From Ureibacillus xyleni (lineage in GTDB: Bacteria; Bacillota; Bacilli; Bacillales_A; Planococcaceae), in the NCBI RefSeq assembly GCF_900217795.1, contig NZ_OBMQ01000012.1, positions 1-64,000 on the forward strand: a stretch of 64,000 bases of DNA. The letters are read 5' to 3'. Under the pieces are notes generated by a model that saw nothing but the letters and a program-made list of their open reading frames with translations, was not told where the DNA came from and searched no databases. Of this stretch, positions 48,248 through 56,882 are shown piece after piece (positions within the stretch are counted from its first letter, which is position 1; each line of letters begins with the position of its first letter). The translations under genes and the position numbers were made by a program.

Positions 48248-48642
48248 CGGTTGAAGTCAAGCGCTCGCATTCATCGTCACTCGTCAAAAATTAATCCTAG
48301 GCAAACACGATGTTTGTCATGCGGACGTTGCCACAGGACGTGGCGTTTTTAGTCCGCAAACATCTATATTATCACTGCGGTTAATTTTTTCCTCGTTCCT
48401 CGAATGACAAACGCTTTCTTTTCAACCTCTCTCGTTTGAAGTTAAGCGCTCGCATTCATCGTCACTCGTCAAAAATTAATCCTAGGCAAACACGATGTTT
48501 GTCATGCGGACGTTGCCACAGGACGTGGCGTTTTTAGTCCGCAAACATCTATATTATCACTGCGGTTAATTTTTTCCTCGTTCCTCGAATGACAAACGCT
48601 TTCTTTTCAACCTCTCTCGGTTGAAGTCAAGCGCTCGCATTC
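48248..48642. repeat. tandem array of 185-bp palindromic units in the glyS leader
   Basis: Units 48248-48432 and 48433-48617 are practically identical (I see two differences, near their starts); a third copy begins at 48618 and stops matching after about 25 bp, followed by a decayed partial copy to about 48690. Each full unit has a hairpin: GATGTTTG...GCGGAC pairs with GTCCGCAAACATC (48309-48364 in unit 1), capped by GCCAC/GTGGC. AAAAATTAA/TTAATTTTT arms lie outside it. There is no coding sequence. Confidence 0.9.
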
Positions 48643-48829
48643 TTTTCAATCTTACTTAATTGAAGTTAAATGCTTGCGAATAACGTATATATTCGAACAA
48701 TCCTCTTTTATAAAAATGGCTCAAGGGTGCCGTTTCGCTTTTCTTGTAGGCTTTCACCAGCTCCTACTCGCTATTGTTGAAAAGGTACTTATTTTTCCTA
48801 TCATTGCCTAATATTAAGTTCTATATGAT

Positions 48830-48859
48830 ATTTTATGTTAAGTGATATAACTGTGTCAA
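48830..48859 (-). promoter_or_regulatory. promoter of the glyS T-box transcript
   Basis: On the reverse strand TTGACA (48854-48859), an 18-bp spacer and TAAAAT (48830-48835), about 22 bp ahead of Stem I. Confidence 0.7.
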
Positions 48860-48945
48860 TATTGTAGCACGAACACTTTTTTTCGCAAAGTTAAGCAGAA
48901 TAGTATATAATAATTAAGTAATCAGTATAACACTATTCGAAGTGG

Positions 48946-49584
48946 GTGAGTCCAATAGAACTCAATAAACGGCAGGATACAATTCTGCAAATCGTCAAGG
49001 AGAACGGTCCAATAACAGGTGAGCAAATAGCAGAGCGCCTCAATTTGACTCGGGCTACTCTTAGACCAGATTTAGCGATATTAACAATGGCAGGTTTTTT
49101 AGACGCAAGGCCACGTGTCGGCTATTTTTACTCTGGTAAAAAAACGATGACTTCAGTTACAGAGTCGATGATGAATTTGAAAGTAAAGGATTTTCAGTCA
49201 TTGCCAGTAGTTGTTTCTGAAAATATGACTGTGTACGACGCGATTGTACATATGTTTTTAGAAGATGTCGGTACTTTGTTTGTTGTAGATGAAAATACAC
49301 TGCTCCAAGGTGTATTATCTAGAAAAGATTTGTTAAGAACAAGTATAGGAAGCCAAGACTTAAATACAATACCCGTTCATATTATTATGACTAGAATGCC
49401 AAACATTGTTTATTGTAAAAAAACAGATTCATTAATTGTTGCTGCCAAAAAATTAATTGAAAGACAAGTCGACTCCTTACCGGTTGTTCATGAAACGGAT
49501 AAAGGATTTGAAATTGTAGGGCGACTTACAAAAACCAATATAACGAAAGCATTTATTTCTTTAGCTGAAACCCATGACTTATAA
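48946..49584 (+). CDS. ccpN: CcpN transcriptional repressor (HTH plus CBS domains)
   Basis: A 212-residue regulator. The N-terminal helix-turn-helix (IELNKRQDTILQIVKENG, ITGEQIAERLNLTRATLRPD) is followed by two CBS domains (about residues 75-205) that sense adenine nucleotides. In B. subtilis CcpN represses gapB and pckA under glycolytic conditions. The start is GTG 48946, giving SPIELNKRQ as in B. subtilis; its ribosome site is weak (AAGTGG). It is divergent from the glyS leader and in one unit with ppsR. Confidence 0.94.
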   Translation: MSPIELNKRQDTILQIVKENGPITGEQIAERLNLTRATLRPDLAILTMAGFLDARPRVGYFYSGKKTMTSVTESMMNLKVKDFQSLPVVVSENMTVYDAIVHMFLEDVGTLFVVDENTLLQGVLSRKDLLRTSIGSQDLNTIPVHIIMTRMPNIVYCKKTDSLIVAAKKLIERQVDSLPVVHETDKGFEIVGRLTKTNITKAFISLAETHDL

Positions 49585-49595
49585 GGAGTGCTAAT

Positions 49596-50408
49596 TTGAA
49601 GAGTTTAAAAGTATTTGTTGTTTCGGATTCTGTAGGTGAAACAGGAGAGCAAGTTGTAAAAGCTGTTATAGCCCAATTTAGACCAAATTTTGAAAACACC
49701 GTTATACGGAGATTTCCTCATATAGAAAACGATGATCATATTAAAAATATTGTCGAAATTGCTAAAGCTCAAGATGCACTAATTGTCTATACATTAGCTG
49801 AAGAAAAAATGAGACAAAAAATACATCACAGTTGCCAACAGGAAAATATTTTATCAATTGATTTGTTAGGTCCGATCATTCAATTATTTCAAGAGAAGAT
49901 TGATGAGCCACCATTAGAAGAGGCAGGACTTGTTCACAAGTTAGATGATGATTATTTTAGAAAAATCGAGGCAGTTGAATTTGCTGTAAAATATGATGAC
50001 GGTCGAGATCCAAGAGGTTTATTATTAGCAGATGTTGTGTTAGTTGGTGTGTCAAGAACGTCTAAAACACCACTTTCTCAATATTTAGCACATAAACGTT
50101 ATAAAGTTGCTAACGTTCCGCTTGTTCCTGAAATAAATCCTCCTGAAGAACTTTTTTTAGTAGACCCGAAAAAATGTTTTGGTTTAGTTATATCACCTGA
50201 AAAATTAAATATTATTCGGAAAGAACGTTTAATTGCATTAGGTTTAAACGACGATGCTATCTACGCAAAACAAGAGCGAATTAAACAAGAAATTGCACAT
50301 TTCTATAAAGTTGTAGAACGGATTGGGTGTTCTGTATTAGATGTGACAAATAAAGCAGTAGAAGAAACTGCAAATGATATTATTGAAAGAATAGAACAAA
50401 ATAAATAA
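49596..50408 (+). CDS. ppsR: pyruvate, phosphate dikinase/PEP synthase regulatory protein (YqfL)
   Basis: A 270-residue DUF299 protein, a bifunctional ADP-dependent kinase and phosphorylase that switches PPDK or PEP synthase on and off. The N-terminal domain begins FVVSDSVGETGEQVVKA; the P-loop is VGVSRTSKTPLSQYLA (about residues 150-165). In B. subtilis YqfL modulates CcpN activity, which fits the 11-bp spacing here. A TTG start follows AAGGAG. A terminator lies just downstream. Confidence 0.94.
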   Translation: MKSLKVFVVSDSVGETGEQVVKAVIAQFRPNFENTVIRRFPHIENDDHIKNIVEIAKAQDALIVYTLAEEKMRQKIHHSCQQENILSIDLLGPIIQLFQEKIDEPPLEEAGLVHKLDDDYFRKIEAVEFAVKYDDGRDPRGLLLADVVLVGVSRTSKTPLSQYLAHKRYKVANVPLVPEINPPEELFLVDPKKCFGLVISPEKLNIIRKERLIALGLNDDAIYAKQERIKQEIAHFYKVVERIGCSVLDVTNKAVEETANDIIERIEQNK

Positions 50409-50411
50409 TTA

Positions 50412-50446
50412 AAGCCACCTCTTTTAAGTAAGAGGGGGTTTTTATT
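50412..50446 (+). terminator. terminator of ccpN-ppsR
   Basis: AAGCCACCTCTT pairs with AAGAGGGGGTTT (with a mismatch), followed by a T-run. Confidence 0.8.
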
Positions 50447-50634
50447 GTGGAGTTATCTAATTTTTTTCATAAAAAAGTGGAAAATATGCAGAAATTGTTT
50501 TATAATAAGAGAATTGTGGTAAAAATATTACTAAGAATTCATGATTTATAAATTCACTATTTTTTGTCGGAAAATAGAGGATTATTAAAATTTATCGCGA
50601 ATATTGTTATTTAGCAAATGAAGTTGGTGATCAA

Positions 50635-52455
50635 GTGAACGGGAAAATACCTGAGGAAATGATAGAGCAAATTCGTTCTCAAGTAGATATTATTGATGTA
50701 ATAAGTGATTACATGCAATTAACAAAAAGAGGACGTAACTGGTTTGGATTATGCCCATTTCACGGTGAAAATACACCTTCATTTTCTGTGTCACAAGATA
50801 AACAAATTTTCCATTGCTTTGGATGTAGTGCGGGTGGAAATGCTATTACTTTTGTCATGGATATTGAGCATATTCCGTTTCCTAATGCCGTTGCGAAACT
50901 AGGAGAACGGGTCGGGATTTATTTAGATATCCAAAATGATAGTATGAACAAAGATAACCAAAGTTATTCCAAAAAAGAAGAAAAAATGATTGAGGCACAT
51001 GAATTTGCTGCGCAATTTTATCATCATTTGTTGATGAATACGGAAGATGGTGAAAAAGCGCTAAATTATCTTCTAAAAAGAGGATTTACTAAGGAACTTA
51101 TCGAAACGAATGGTATAGGTTGGTCAATGCCATCGTGGGATACATTGTCAGTTTTGTTAAAAAGAAATGGCTATGACTTAGAAGAAATGGCTGAGTGCGG
51201 ACTCATCATCCAGAAGGAAAGTGACCATACTTACTTTGATAGATTTAGAAACCGAGTCATGTTTCCTATTCGGGATGAAAATGGTAAGGTAATTGCATTT
51301 TCAGGCCGAATAATTGATTCTTCAGATGATGCTAAGTATTTAAATAGTCCAGAATCACCAATTTTTCATAAAAGCCAAGTTCTTTTTAATTTAGATAAGG
51401 CAAGAACTTATATTCGTAAAAAGCGTCAAACTATCTTGATGGAAGGTTTTATGGACGTACTGGCAGCAAATCAAGCTGGTGTATACAACGCAGTAGCAAC
51501 TATGGGTACATCTTTAACCGGGCAACATGTCACAAAGCTAAAGCGCTTAAGTGAGCAAATTATTATTTGTTATGATGGTGACAATGCAGGTTGGGATGCG
51601 GCAAAAAGAGCTGCAGAGATGCTCTATACGGATAACTTTAAAGTAGAAGTCGCTGTATTACCGCAAGAGTTAGATCCAGACGAATATATTCGAAAATTTG
51701 GACCAGAATCTTTCGCAAAACAAATTTTAGAAAAACCTCATGCATATATTTCTTTTATGATGATGTATGCAAGGCGTAATAAAAATTTTCAGTTTGAAAA
51801 TGATGTTCTGCAATATATTCAAGAAGTACTAGAGCAACTTGTGGGGCGATCTTCCCCTATTGAACGAGATTTGTATATAAAACAGTTATCAAGTGAAACT
51901 AATATTTCTGAAGAAGCAATAAATGCACAATTTCGAAAATTTACAGCTGATAATGAAAAGAATTTTAAACGAGCTGAACAAAGAAATCAATTAAAACCAT
52001 TTGAAATACAGCAGAAAAAAACGTTATCTGCTACAGACCGCGCTGAACGATTATTATTATCTCACATGTTAAGTAATAATGAGGTTGTAGATAAAATCTT
52101 AAAAAGCGATGATCCACAGCCCTTTGCAAAAGACGAATATGCAGCAGTATTCGTACGGCTCGTGGGGTTTTATGAAGAACATTCAGCTGCAGACTATCAA
52201 AGATTTTTAGAAATTCTTGAAGACCCTGCTTTAAGGAAAATCGCAATGGAAGCAGCCCTTGTTGAAAGAGACCCAGAACATGCAGAAGCTGAAATTGTAG
52301 ATTGTCTAAAACAGTTAAGAAAACATAAAATTGAAATGCAAATAAAAACATTACTTCATGAATCACAGGAAGCGGAAAAAATGCACGAGCATAGACGCGC
52401 TCTTGAAATCGCAATGCAAATTATTCAATTAAAGAAATCACTATCGGCAATTTAA
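50635..52455 (+). CDS. dnaG: DNA primase DnaG
   Basis: A 606-residue primase that makes RNA primers at the replication fork. The zinc-binding domain is CPFHGENTPSF ... FHCFGCSAGGN (about residues 40-64). The TOPRIM core holds ILMEGFMDVLAANQAG and IICYDGDNAG. The C-terminal part interacts with the helicase DnaC. The GTG start gives NGKIPEEMIEQIR, matching the usual N-terminus. It is followed 31 bp later by sigA, the conserved macromolecular-synthesis pairing. Confidence 0.97.
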   Translation: MNGKIPEEMIEQIRSQVDIIDVISDYMQLTKRGRNWFGLCPFHGENTPSFSVSQDKQIFHCFGCSAGGNAITFVMDIEHIPFPNAVAKLGERVGIYLDIQNDSMNKDNQSYSKKEEKMIEAHEFAAQFYHHLLMNTEDGEKALNYLLKRGFTKELIETNGIGWSMPSWDTLSVLLKRNGYDLEEMAECGLIIQKESDHTYFDRFRNRVMFPIRDENGKVIAFSGRIIDSSDDAKYLNSPESPIFHKSQVLFNLDKARTYIRKKRQTILMEGFMDVLAANQAGVYNAVATMGTSLTGQHVTKLKRLSEQIIICYDGDNAGWDAAKRAAEMLYTDNFKVEVAVLPQELDPDEYIRKFGPESFAKQILEKPHAYISFMMMYARRNKNFQFENDVLQYIQEVLEQLVGRSSPIERDLYIKQLSSETNISEEAINAQFRKFTADNEKNFKRAEQRNQLKPFEIQQKKTLSATDRAERLLLSHMLSNNEVVDKILKSDDPQPFAKDEYAAVFVRLVGFYEEHSAADYQRFLEILEDPALRKIAMEAALVERDPEHAEAEIVDCLKQLRKHKIEMQIKTLLHESQEAEKMHEHRRALEIAMQIIQLKKSLSAI

Positions 52456-52486
52456 ACCGATTCGTTTTGTTTAAGGAGGAAGGTTT

Positions 52487-53614
52487 ATGGCGGACAAGTC
52501 AGAACAATCAAAAGAAGTTGTTAATGGACTTACAGTTGAAGAAGTAAAATCAATTCTTCAAGAAAAAGCAAAAAAGAATAATGAAATTTCAATGAAGGAA
52601 ATTTCAAACAATCTTGCACAATATGAGCTGGAAAATGAGGAGATTTTCCACTTTGCTGAAGATATAGAAAAAAGCTACGGCATTCAAGTTGAAGGAAAAG
52701 AAGAATTTGAAGATGAAGTGCTTGCAAAACACGAAGAAAGTGAAGAAGCATTTGATTTAAATGACTTAAGTGTTCCTCCTGGTGTAAAAATTAATGACCC
52801 GGTACGTATGTATTTAAAAGAAATAGGTCGAGTTGATTTATTATCTGCTGAAGAAGAAATCAGTCTCGCAGAACGTATTGAAAATGGCGATGAAGAGGCG
52901 CGTAAACGTTTGGCAGAAGCAAACTTACGACTGGTTGTATCGATTGCAAAACGTTATGTTGGTAGAGGTATGCTATTCCTTGATTTAATCCAAGAAGGGA
53001 ATATGGGTCTCATTAAGGCGGTCGAAAAATTTGATTACCGTAAAGGATTCAAATTTTCTACGTATGCCACATGGTGGATTCGTCAGGCGATTACTCGTGC
53101 TATAGCAGACCAAGCTCGTACAATTCGTATTCCTGTACACATGGTTGAAACAATCAATAAATTAATCCGTGTGCAACGTCAATTATTACAGGACTTAGGC
53201 CGCGAACCATCCCCTGAGGAAATCGGGGAAGAGATGGACTTAACTCCTGAAAAAGTGCGCGAAATCTTAAAAATTGCCCAAGAACCTGTTTCATTAGAAA
53301 CGCCAATTGGGGAAGAAGACGACTCTCACTTAGGAGACTTTATCGAAGATCATGAAGCACAATCACCTTCAGATCATGCTGCTTATGAATTATTAAAAGA
53401 ACAGCTTGAAGACGTATTAGATACATTAACAGATCGTGAAGAAAATGTATTACGACTTCGCTTTGGATTAGATGATGGTCGTACGCGCACTTTAGAAGAG
53501 GTAGGGAAAGTGTTTGGTGTAACACGTGAACGTATTCGTCAAATAGAGGCAAAAGCATTAAGAAAACTACGTCACCCATCAAGAAGTAAACGTTTAAAAG
53601 ATTTCTTAGAATAA
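52487..53614 (+). CDS. sigA: primary sigma factor SigA (RpoD)
   Basis: A 375-residue vegetative sigma-70. An acidic region 1.1 is followed by region 1.2 ([17 protein letters not shown]), region 2 ([34 protein letters not shown]), region 3 ([16 protein letters not shown]) and region 4 ([19 protein letters not shown]). Length is the same as in Bacillus. AAGGAGG precedes the ATG. It recognises the TTGACA/TATAAT promoters noted in this window. Confidence 0.98.
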   Translation: MADKSEQSKEVVNGLTVEEVKSILQEKAKKNNEISMKEISNNLAQYELENEEIFHFAEDIEKSYGIQVEGKEEFEDEVLAKHEESEEAFDLNDLSVPPGVKINDPVRMYLKEIGRVDLLSAEEEISLAERIENGDEEARKRLAEANLRLVVSIAKRYVGRGMLFLDLIQEGNMGLIKAVEKFDYRKGFKFSTYATWWIRQAITRAIADQARTIRIPVHMVETINKLIRVQRQLLQDLGREPSPEEIGEEMDLTPEKVREILKIAQEPVSLETPIGEEDDSHLGDFIEDHEAQSPSDHAAYELLKEQLEDVLDTLTDREENVLRLRFGLDDGRTRTLEEVGKVFGVTRERIRQIEAKALRKLRHPSRSKRLKDFLE

Positions 53615-53618
53615 GATT

Positions 53619-53650
53619 GAAAAGGCATCCAACGAACTGGGTGCCTTTTT
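53619..53650 (+). terminator. terminator of dnaG-sigA
   Basis: AAAGGCATCC pairs with GGGTGCCTTT, followed by a T-run. Confidence 0.88.
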
Positions 53651-53784
53651 ACGTTTGTGATAATAGAAATAGGAAAACATACTGTAAAAAAAGACCAGAC
53701 CACGACTTTATATGCATGTATTGATGGGAAAATTAAGATAAAATAAAGAGCATACATAATTAAACATATTTGGAGAAAAAGCTT

Positions 53785-54348
53785 ATGCCAAATAATCGGA
53801 AGAAAATAATTTTAAATGAAATACTTTTTTGGAAACAGAATAAACTTTTACCTGAACACTATTGTGATTTTTTAATGACCCTCTATTCGGAAGGGAATGA
53901 AATCGAAGTAGAAGAGGATATAAGCCATAAAAAAGCGGTAAAAGCACAAGAGAAACGTAAAAATGTTATATTAACACTTTCAGTAGGTTTTATAGCAGTG
54001 TTACTACTCATACTTTTACTAGTTATTCATCATTATGTTTGGATAATTGCTTTATTAACTGGGGTTATTGCTTGTGTCATGATGATTAGTGCATACATAC
54101 TTGCAAAAAAAAATGCACTCATTACACCAATTTTACAAGTTATATCGGCCTTGCTCATTTTTGGTCTTTCCGTAAAGGTAAGTCTTACATATTTTGCAGA
54201 TCAAACAATCATTTTATTTATACTGCTTATTGCAAATTGCATTATGTGGCTTGTTTCGGGCATTAAATTGAAATTAACCTATTTTACATTATCAGGTGTA
54301 CTAGGACTCGTCATTATAATCGGATATCAAATTTATATAAGTATTTAA
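53785..54348 (+). CDS. hypothetical multi-span membrane protein, 187 residues
   Basis: A short polar N-terminal domain (ILFWKQNKLLPEHYCDFLMT, then an acidic EIEVEEDISHKK stretch) precedes about six membrane helices from residue 65 on. The N-terminal segment is reminiscent of uncharacterised Bacillales proteins located after sigA. ATG 53785 follows TTGGAGAAAAAG; TTG 53770 overlaps that site. No function can be assigned; proximity to sigA and cccA is common but not informative. Confidence 0.75.
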   Translation: MPNNRKKIILNEILFWKQNKLLPEHYCDFLMTLYSEGNEIEVEEDISHKKAVKAQEKRKNVILTLSVGFIAVLLLILLLVIHHYVWIIALLTGVIACVMMISAYILAKKNALITPILQVISALLIFGLSVKVSLTYFADQTIILFILLIANCIMWLVSGIKLKLTYFTLSGVLGLVIIIGYQIYISI

Positions 54349-54375
54349 TTTTGAAGTGCCAAATAGTTAAGCTAA

Positions 54376-54429
54376 TTTTTCAACAGTTGTAAGAATATAT
54401 CTATTATGATGTTGAAAAAATTCTTGACT
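54376..54429. promoter_or_regulatory. inverted repeat upstream of the acyl-CoA dehydrogenase gene
   Basis: TTTTTCAACA (54376-54385) is mirrored perfectly by TGTTGAAAAA (54420-54429) across 34 bp. The right arm lies 14 bp before the start codon. It might be an operator or an mRNA stem; it lacks the T-run of a terminator. Confidence 0.35.
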
Positions 54430-54442
54430 AGGGGTGACTAAT

Positions 54443-55585
54443 TTGAACTTCGATTTAACAGAAGAGCAAACCATGTTATATAAAATGATCCGAGAATTTG
54501 CAGACCAAGTCGTTGCTCCAGGTGCGGCTGAAAGAGATCGGACGAAAACATTTCCAATTGATGTTTTTAAACAATTAGCTGAAATGGGAATAATGGGGTT
54601 ACCTTTTCCAGAAGAGTTTGGCGGTGCAGGTGCAGATACTATTAGTTTTGCAATTGTTACAGAGCAGTTAAGCCGTGCTTGCGCTTCAACTGGAATTACT
54701 TACTCTGCCCATATATCACTTGGTGGTGTGCCAATTGCTCTTTTTGGTACGAAAGAACAAAAAGAAAAATATTTAGTCCCAATTTGTACAGGAGAATCTT
54801 TTGGTGCTTTTGGATTAACAGAACCGAACGCAGGGTCAGATGCAGGGGGTACGGAAACAAAAGCTGAAGATAAAGGTGATCACTTTGTCATTAATGGATC
54901 CAAAGTTTTTATCACGAATGCAAGTTTCGCCAAACACGTGGCGATTACTGCAATTACAGGCAAAGATAACGGCAAGAAAGAAATTAGTGCGATTATTGTA
55001 CCAACTGATTCAGAAGGATTTACAATTAAAAGTGATTATGAAAAAATGGGACTAAACGCATCAAATACAACCGAATTAATATTTGAAAATGTTAAAGTCC
55101 CAAAAGAAAACCTTTTAGGAAAAAGAGGAGACGGCTTTAAACAGTTTTTAAAAACGTTAGATGGTGGGAGAATTGGAATCGCTGCCATGGCTGTAGGAAT
55201 TGCACAGGCAGCATTTGATAAGGCGATAAACTATTCAAAGCAAAGAAAACAATTTGGTAAGTCATTAGCACAATTTCAAGCAACACAGTTTAAACTAGCT
55301 GATATGGCGGTTAAAATAGAATTAGCTCGCAATATGGTGTATAAAGCTTCTTGGTTAAAGGACCAAGGAAGACCATATAGTAAGGAAGCTTCAATTGCTA
55401 AGTATTATGCTTCTGAGATTGCGATGGAAGTTTGTGATGAAGCAATACAAATACATGGTGGTTATGGGTATATTAAAGAGTATGAAGTGGAAAGATATTT
55501 AAGGGATGCAAAATTAACGGAGATTGGTGAGGGAACATCTGAAGTGCAAAAGTTGGTCATCGCGAGGCAAATTTTACAACTTTGA
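54443..55585 (+). CDS. acyl-CoA dehydrogenase (short-chain type)
   Basis: A 380-residue FAD-dependent acyl-CoA dehydrogenase for fatty-acid beta-oxidation. The signatures FGAFGLTEPNAGSDAGG and QIHGGYGYIKEYEVERYLRD are present, and the catalytic glutamate is expected in IGEGTSEVQ near the end, as in butyryl-CoA dehydrogenases. The exact substrate cannot be read from the sequence. TTG 54443 sits 7 nt after AGGGGTG, within which GTG 54434 lies. No partner etf or thiolase gene is nearby. Confidence 0.92.
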   Translation: MNFDLTEEQTMLYKMIREFADQVVAPGAAERDRTKTFPIDVFKQLAEMGIMGLPFPEEFGGAGADTISFAIVTEQLSRACASTGITYSAHISLGGVPIALFGTKEQKEKYLVPICTGESFGAFGLTEPNAGSDAGGTETKAEDKGDHFVINGSKVFITNASFAKHVAITAITGKDNGKKEISAIIVPTDSEGFTIKSDYEKMGLNASNTTELIFENVKVPKENLLGKRGDGFKQFLKTLDGGRIGIAAMAVGIAQAAFDKAINYSKQRKQFGKSLAQFQATQFKLADMAVKIELARNMVYKASWLKDQGRPYSKEASIAKYYASEIAMEVCDEAIQIHGGYGYIKEYEVERYLRDAKLTEIGEGTSEVQKLVIARQILQL

Positions 55586-55732
55586 CTTATAATTGTCGAT
55601 TTTGTGTCAAACCCTGTAAAAGTTGTCGTTTAGGTCTTTTCGTTTTTGGAAATATGCAGTACAATAATGATTGTTGACTAGATTCTATATTAATAGATGT
55701 AGAAAAATTGATAATAAAAGGGAGGGTAACCA

Positions 55733-56095
55733 ATGAAAAACAATCCAATTATTCCTTATATTCTAATCATGGTATTCGGTATCGGACTTATCTTCTTCAT
55801 GTCATTAGAAGGTGTAGGAAACAAAGAAGAAATCGCTGGTGGTCACGAAGGTGCTGCAGCAGAAGAAGGCGGCGAAACAGCTGGTGGTGCTGATGGTGAA
55901 GCATTAGTAAGCGCTTGTATCGGTTGTCACGGTGGTGATTTAACTGGTGGTATGGGGCCAAGCCTTGTTGGTTTAGATGCTGAACATATCGTTGATGTAT
56001 TAGAAAACGGTATTGAAGGTACTCCAATGACTCCAGGTTTAAAAACTGGTGCTGAAGCGCAAGCAATCGCTGATTACATTTCTTCATTACAATAA
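55733..56095 (+). CDS. cccA: membrane-anchored cytochrome c550
   Basis: A 120-residue c-type cytochrome. An N-terminal anchor (IIPYILIMVFGIGLIFFMS) is followed by a Gly/Glu/Ala-rich linker (about residues 30-55) and a small heme domain with CIGCH (Cys62, Cys65, His66). A methionine in TPMTPG is the likely sixth ligand. It carries electrons outside the membrane, probably to a terminal oxidase. In B. subtilis cccA also lies just after sigA. GGGAGGG precedes the ATG. Confidence 0.93.
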   Translation: MKNNPIIPYILIMVFGIGLIFFMSLEGVGNKEEIAGGHEGAAAEEGGETAGGADGEALVSACIGCHGGDLTGGMGPSLVGLDAEHIVDVLENGIEGTPMTPGLKTGAEAQAIADYISSLQ

Positions 56096-56104
56096 TATTT
56101 TTCC

Positions 56105-56144
56105 ACAAATCCTTAGTTTAAAAACGACTAAGGATTTGTTTTTT
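56105..56144 (+). terminator. terminator of cccA
   Basis: ACAAATCCTTAGT pairs with ACTAAGGATTTGT, followed by a long T-run. Confidence 0.92.
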
Positions 56145-56186
56145 TATATAATAGAATTGGTCAAATTTAGAAAAAGGCGGTAAGTT

Positions 56187-56882
56187 ATGAACGCACAGAA
56201 ATTATCAAAACGATTAGAGAAGGTGGCTTCTTTTGTACCAACTGGCGCAGTTGTTGCTGATATCGGGAGTGACCATGCTTATTTACCATGTTATTTAGTA
56301 CATCAAAAAATCGTCAGTAAAGCTATTGCGGGTGAAGTAGTAAAGGGTCCGTATGAATCGGCATTTAGACAAGTTAAACTTGAAGGATTAGAGGACAAAG
56401 TAGTAGTCCGTTTAGCAGATGGATTAGAAGCAATACAAAAAAATGATCATGTTGATACGATTACAATAGCTGGAATGGGCGGACCATTAATCGTATCAAT
56501 TTTAGAAAAAAATCCTGATGCATTAAATTCCGTAACACGACTCATTTTGCAGCCTAATATACATGCGAAAGTGATTAGAGAATGGGCAATACGCAATGGG
56601 TGGGCTATTTTAGACGAAGTAATCTTAGAAGAAGATGAGAAGATATATGAAGTATTAGTATTACAACGGGGCGAAATGACATTAAATGAACAGCAGATTC
56701 TCCTTGGACAACATTTACTTGCTGAAAAAAATGAAACATTTCTTAAAAAATGGATAAGAGAAATTGAAAACTGGAAACGGGTTTTACAATCTATCGAACA
56801 AGCAGAACAAACAGCAGAAATAGCAGAAAAACGTAAAGAGCTACACCATCTAATACAACTAGTAGAGGAGGCGATAAAGTAA
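56187..56882 (+). CDS. trmK: tRNA m1A22 methyltransferase TrmK
   Basis: A 231-residue SAM-dependent enzyme (YqfN) that methylates A22 N1 of tRNA. The SAM site is VVADIGSDHAYLPCYLV (about residues 22-38); the catalytic motif appears in TITIAGMGGPLIVSIL, and a C-terminal coiled coil follows (about residues 180-230). Its stop codon overlaps the nif3 ATG by one base (TAATG). It adds to the RNA-modification genes of the window. Confidence 0.94.
   Translation: MNAQKLSKRLEKVASFVPTGAVVADIGSDHAYLPCYLVHQKIVSKAIAGEVVKGPYESAFRQVKLEGLEDKVVVRLADGLEAIQKNDHVDTITIAGMGGPLIVSILEKNPDALNSVTRLILQPNIHAKVIREWAIRNGWAILDEVILEEDEKIYEVLVLQRGEMTLNEQQILLGQHLLAEKNETFLKKWIREIENWKRVLQSIEQAEQTAEIAEKRKELHHLIQLVEEAIK

Larger units (their letters stand above)
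48168..48808 (-). promoter_or_regulatory. glycine T-box riboswitch leader of glyS, expanded
   Basis: Reverse-strand order: Stem I (48808 to 48718) with the AGUA-type motif (48784-48790), the distal GCUGGUGAAAGCC loop, and a GGC specifier (48729-48731) in the context GAAACGGCACCC; a Stem III left arm GATTGTTCG (48694-48702); a long repeat array; the matching arm CGAACAATC (48241-48249); the T-box AGCGGGGTGGAACCGCGG (48222-48239); then the terminator. T-boxes bind uncharged tRNA-Gly to let transcription into glyS continue. Stem I to antiterminator is normally some tens of nt; here it is about 470. Confidence 0.9.

Noticed and set aside
48141-48287. In-frame N-terminal extension of glyS beginning at 48287
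   Set aside because: It would translate the T-box and terminator, and only ATG 48140 has a ribosome site and the conserved N-terminus.
48248-48690. CRISPR array
   Set aside because: Units are 185 bp, directly tandem, with no variable spacers and no cas genes; it is a palindromic tandem repeat.
55708-55893. Alternative frame over the start of cccA
   Set aside because: Arg/Cys-rich translation typical of a shifted Gly/Ala/Glu-rich gene; cccA itself has the ribosome site and heme motif.
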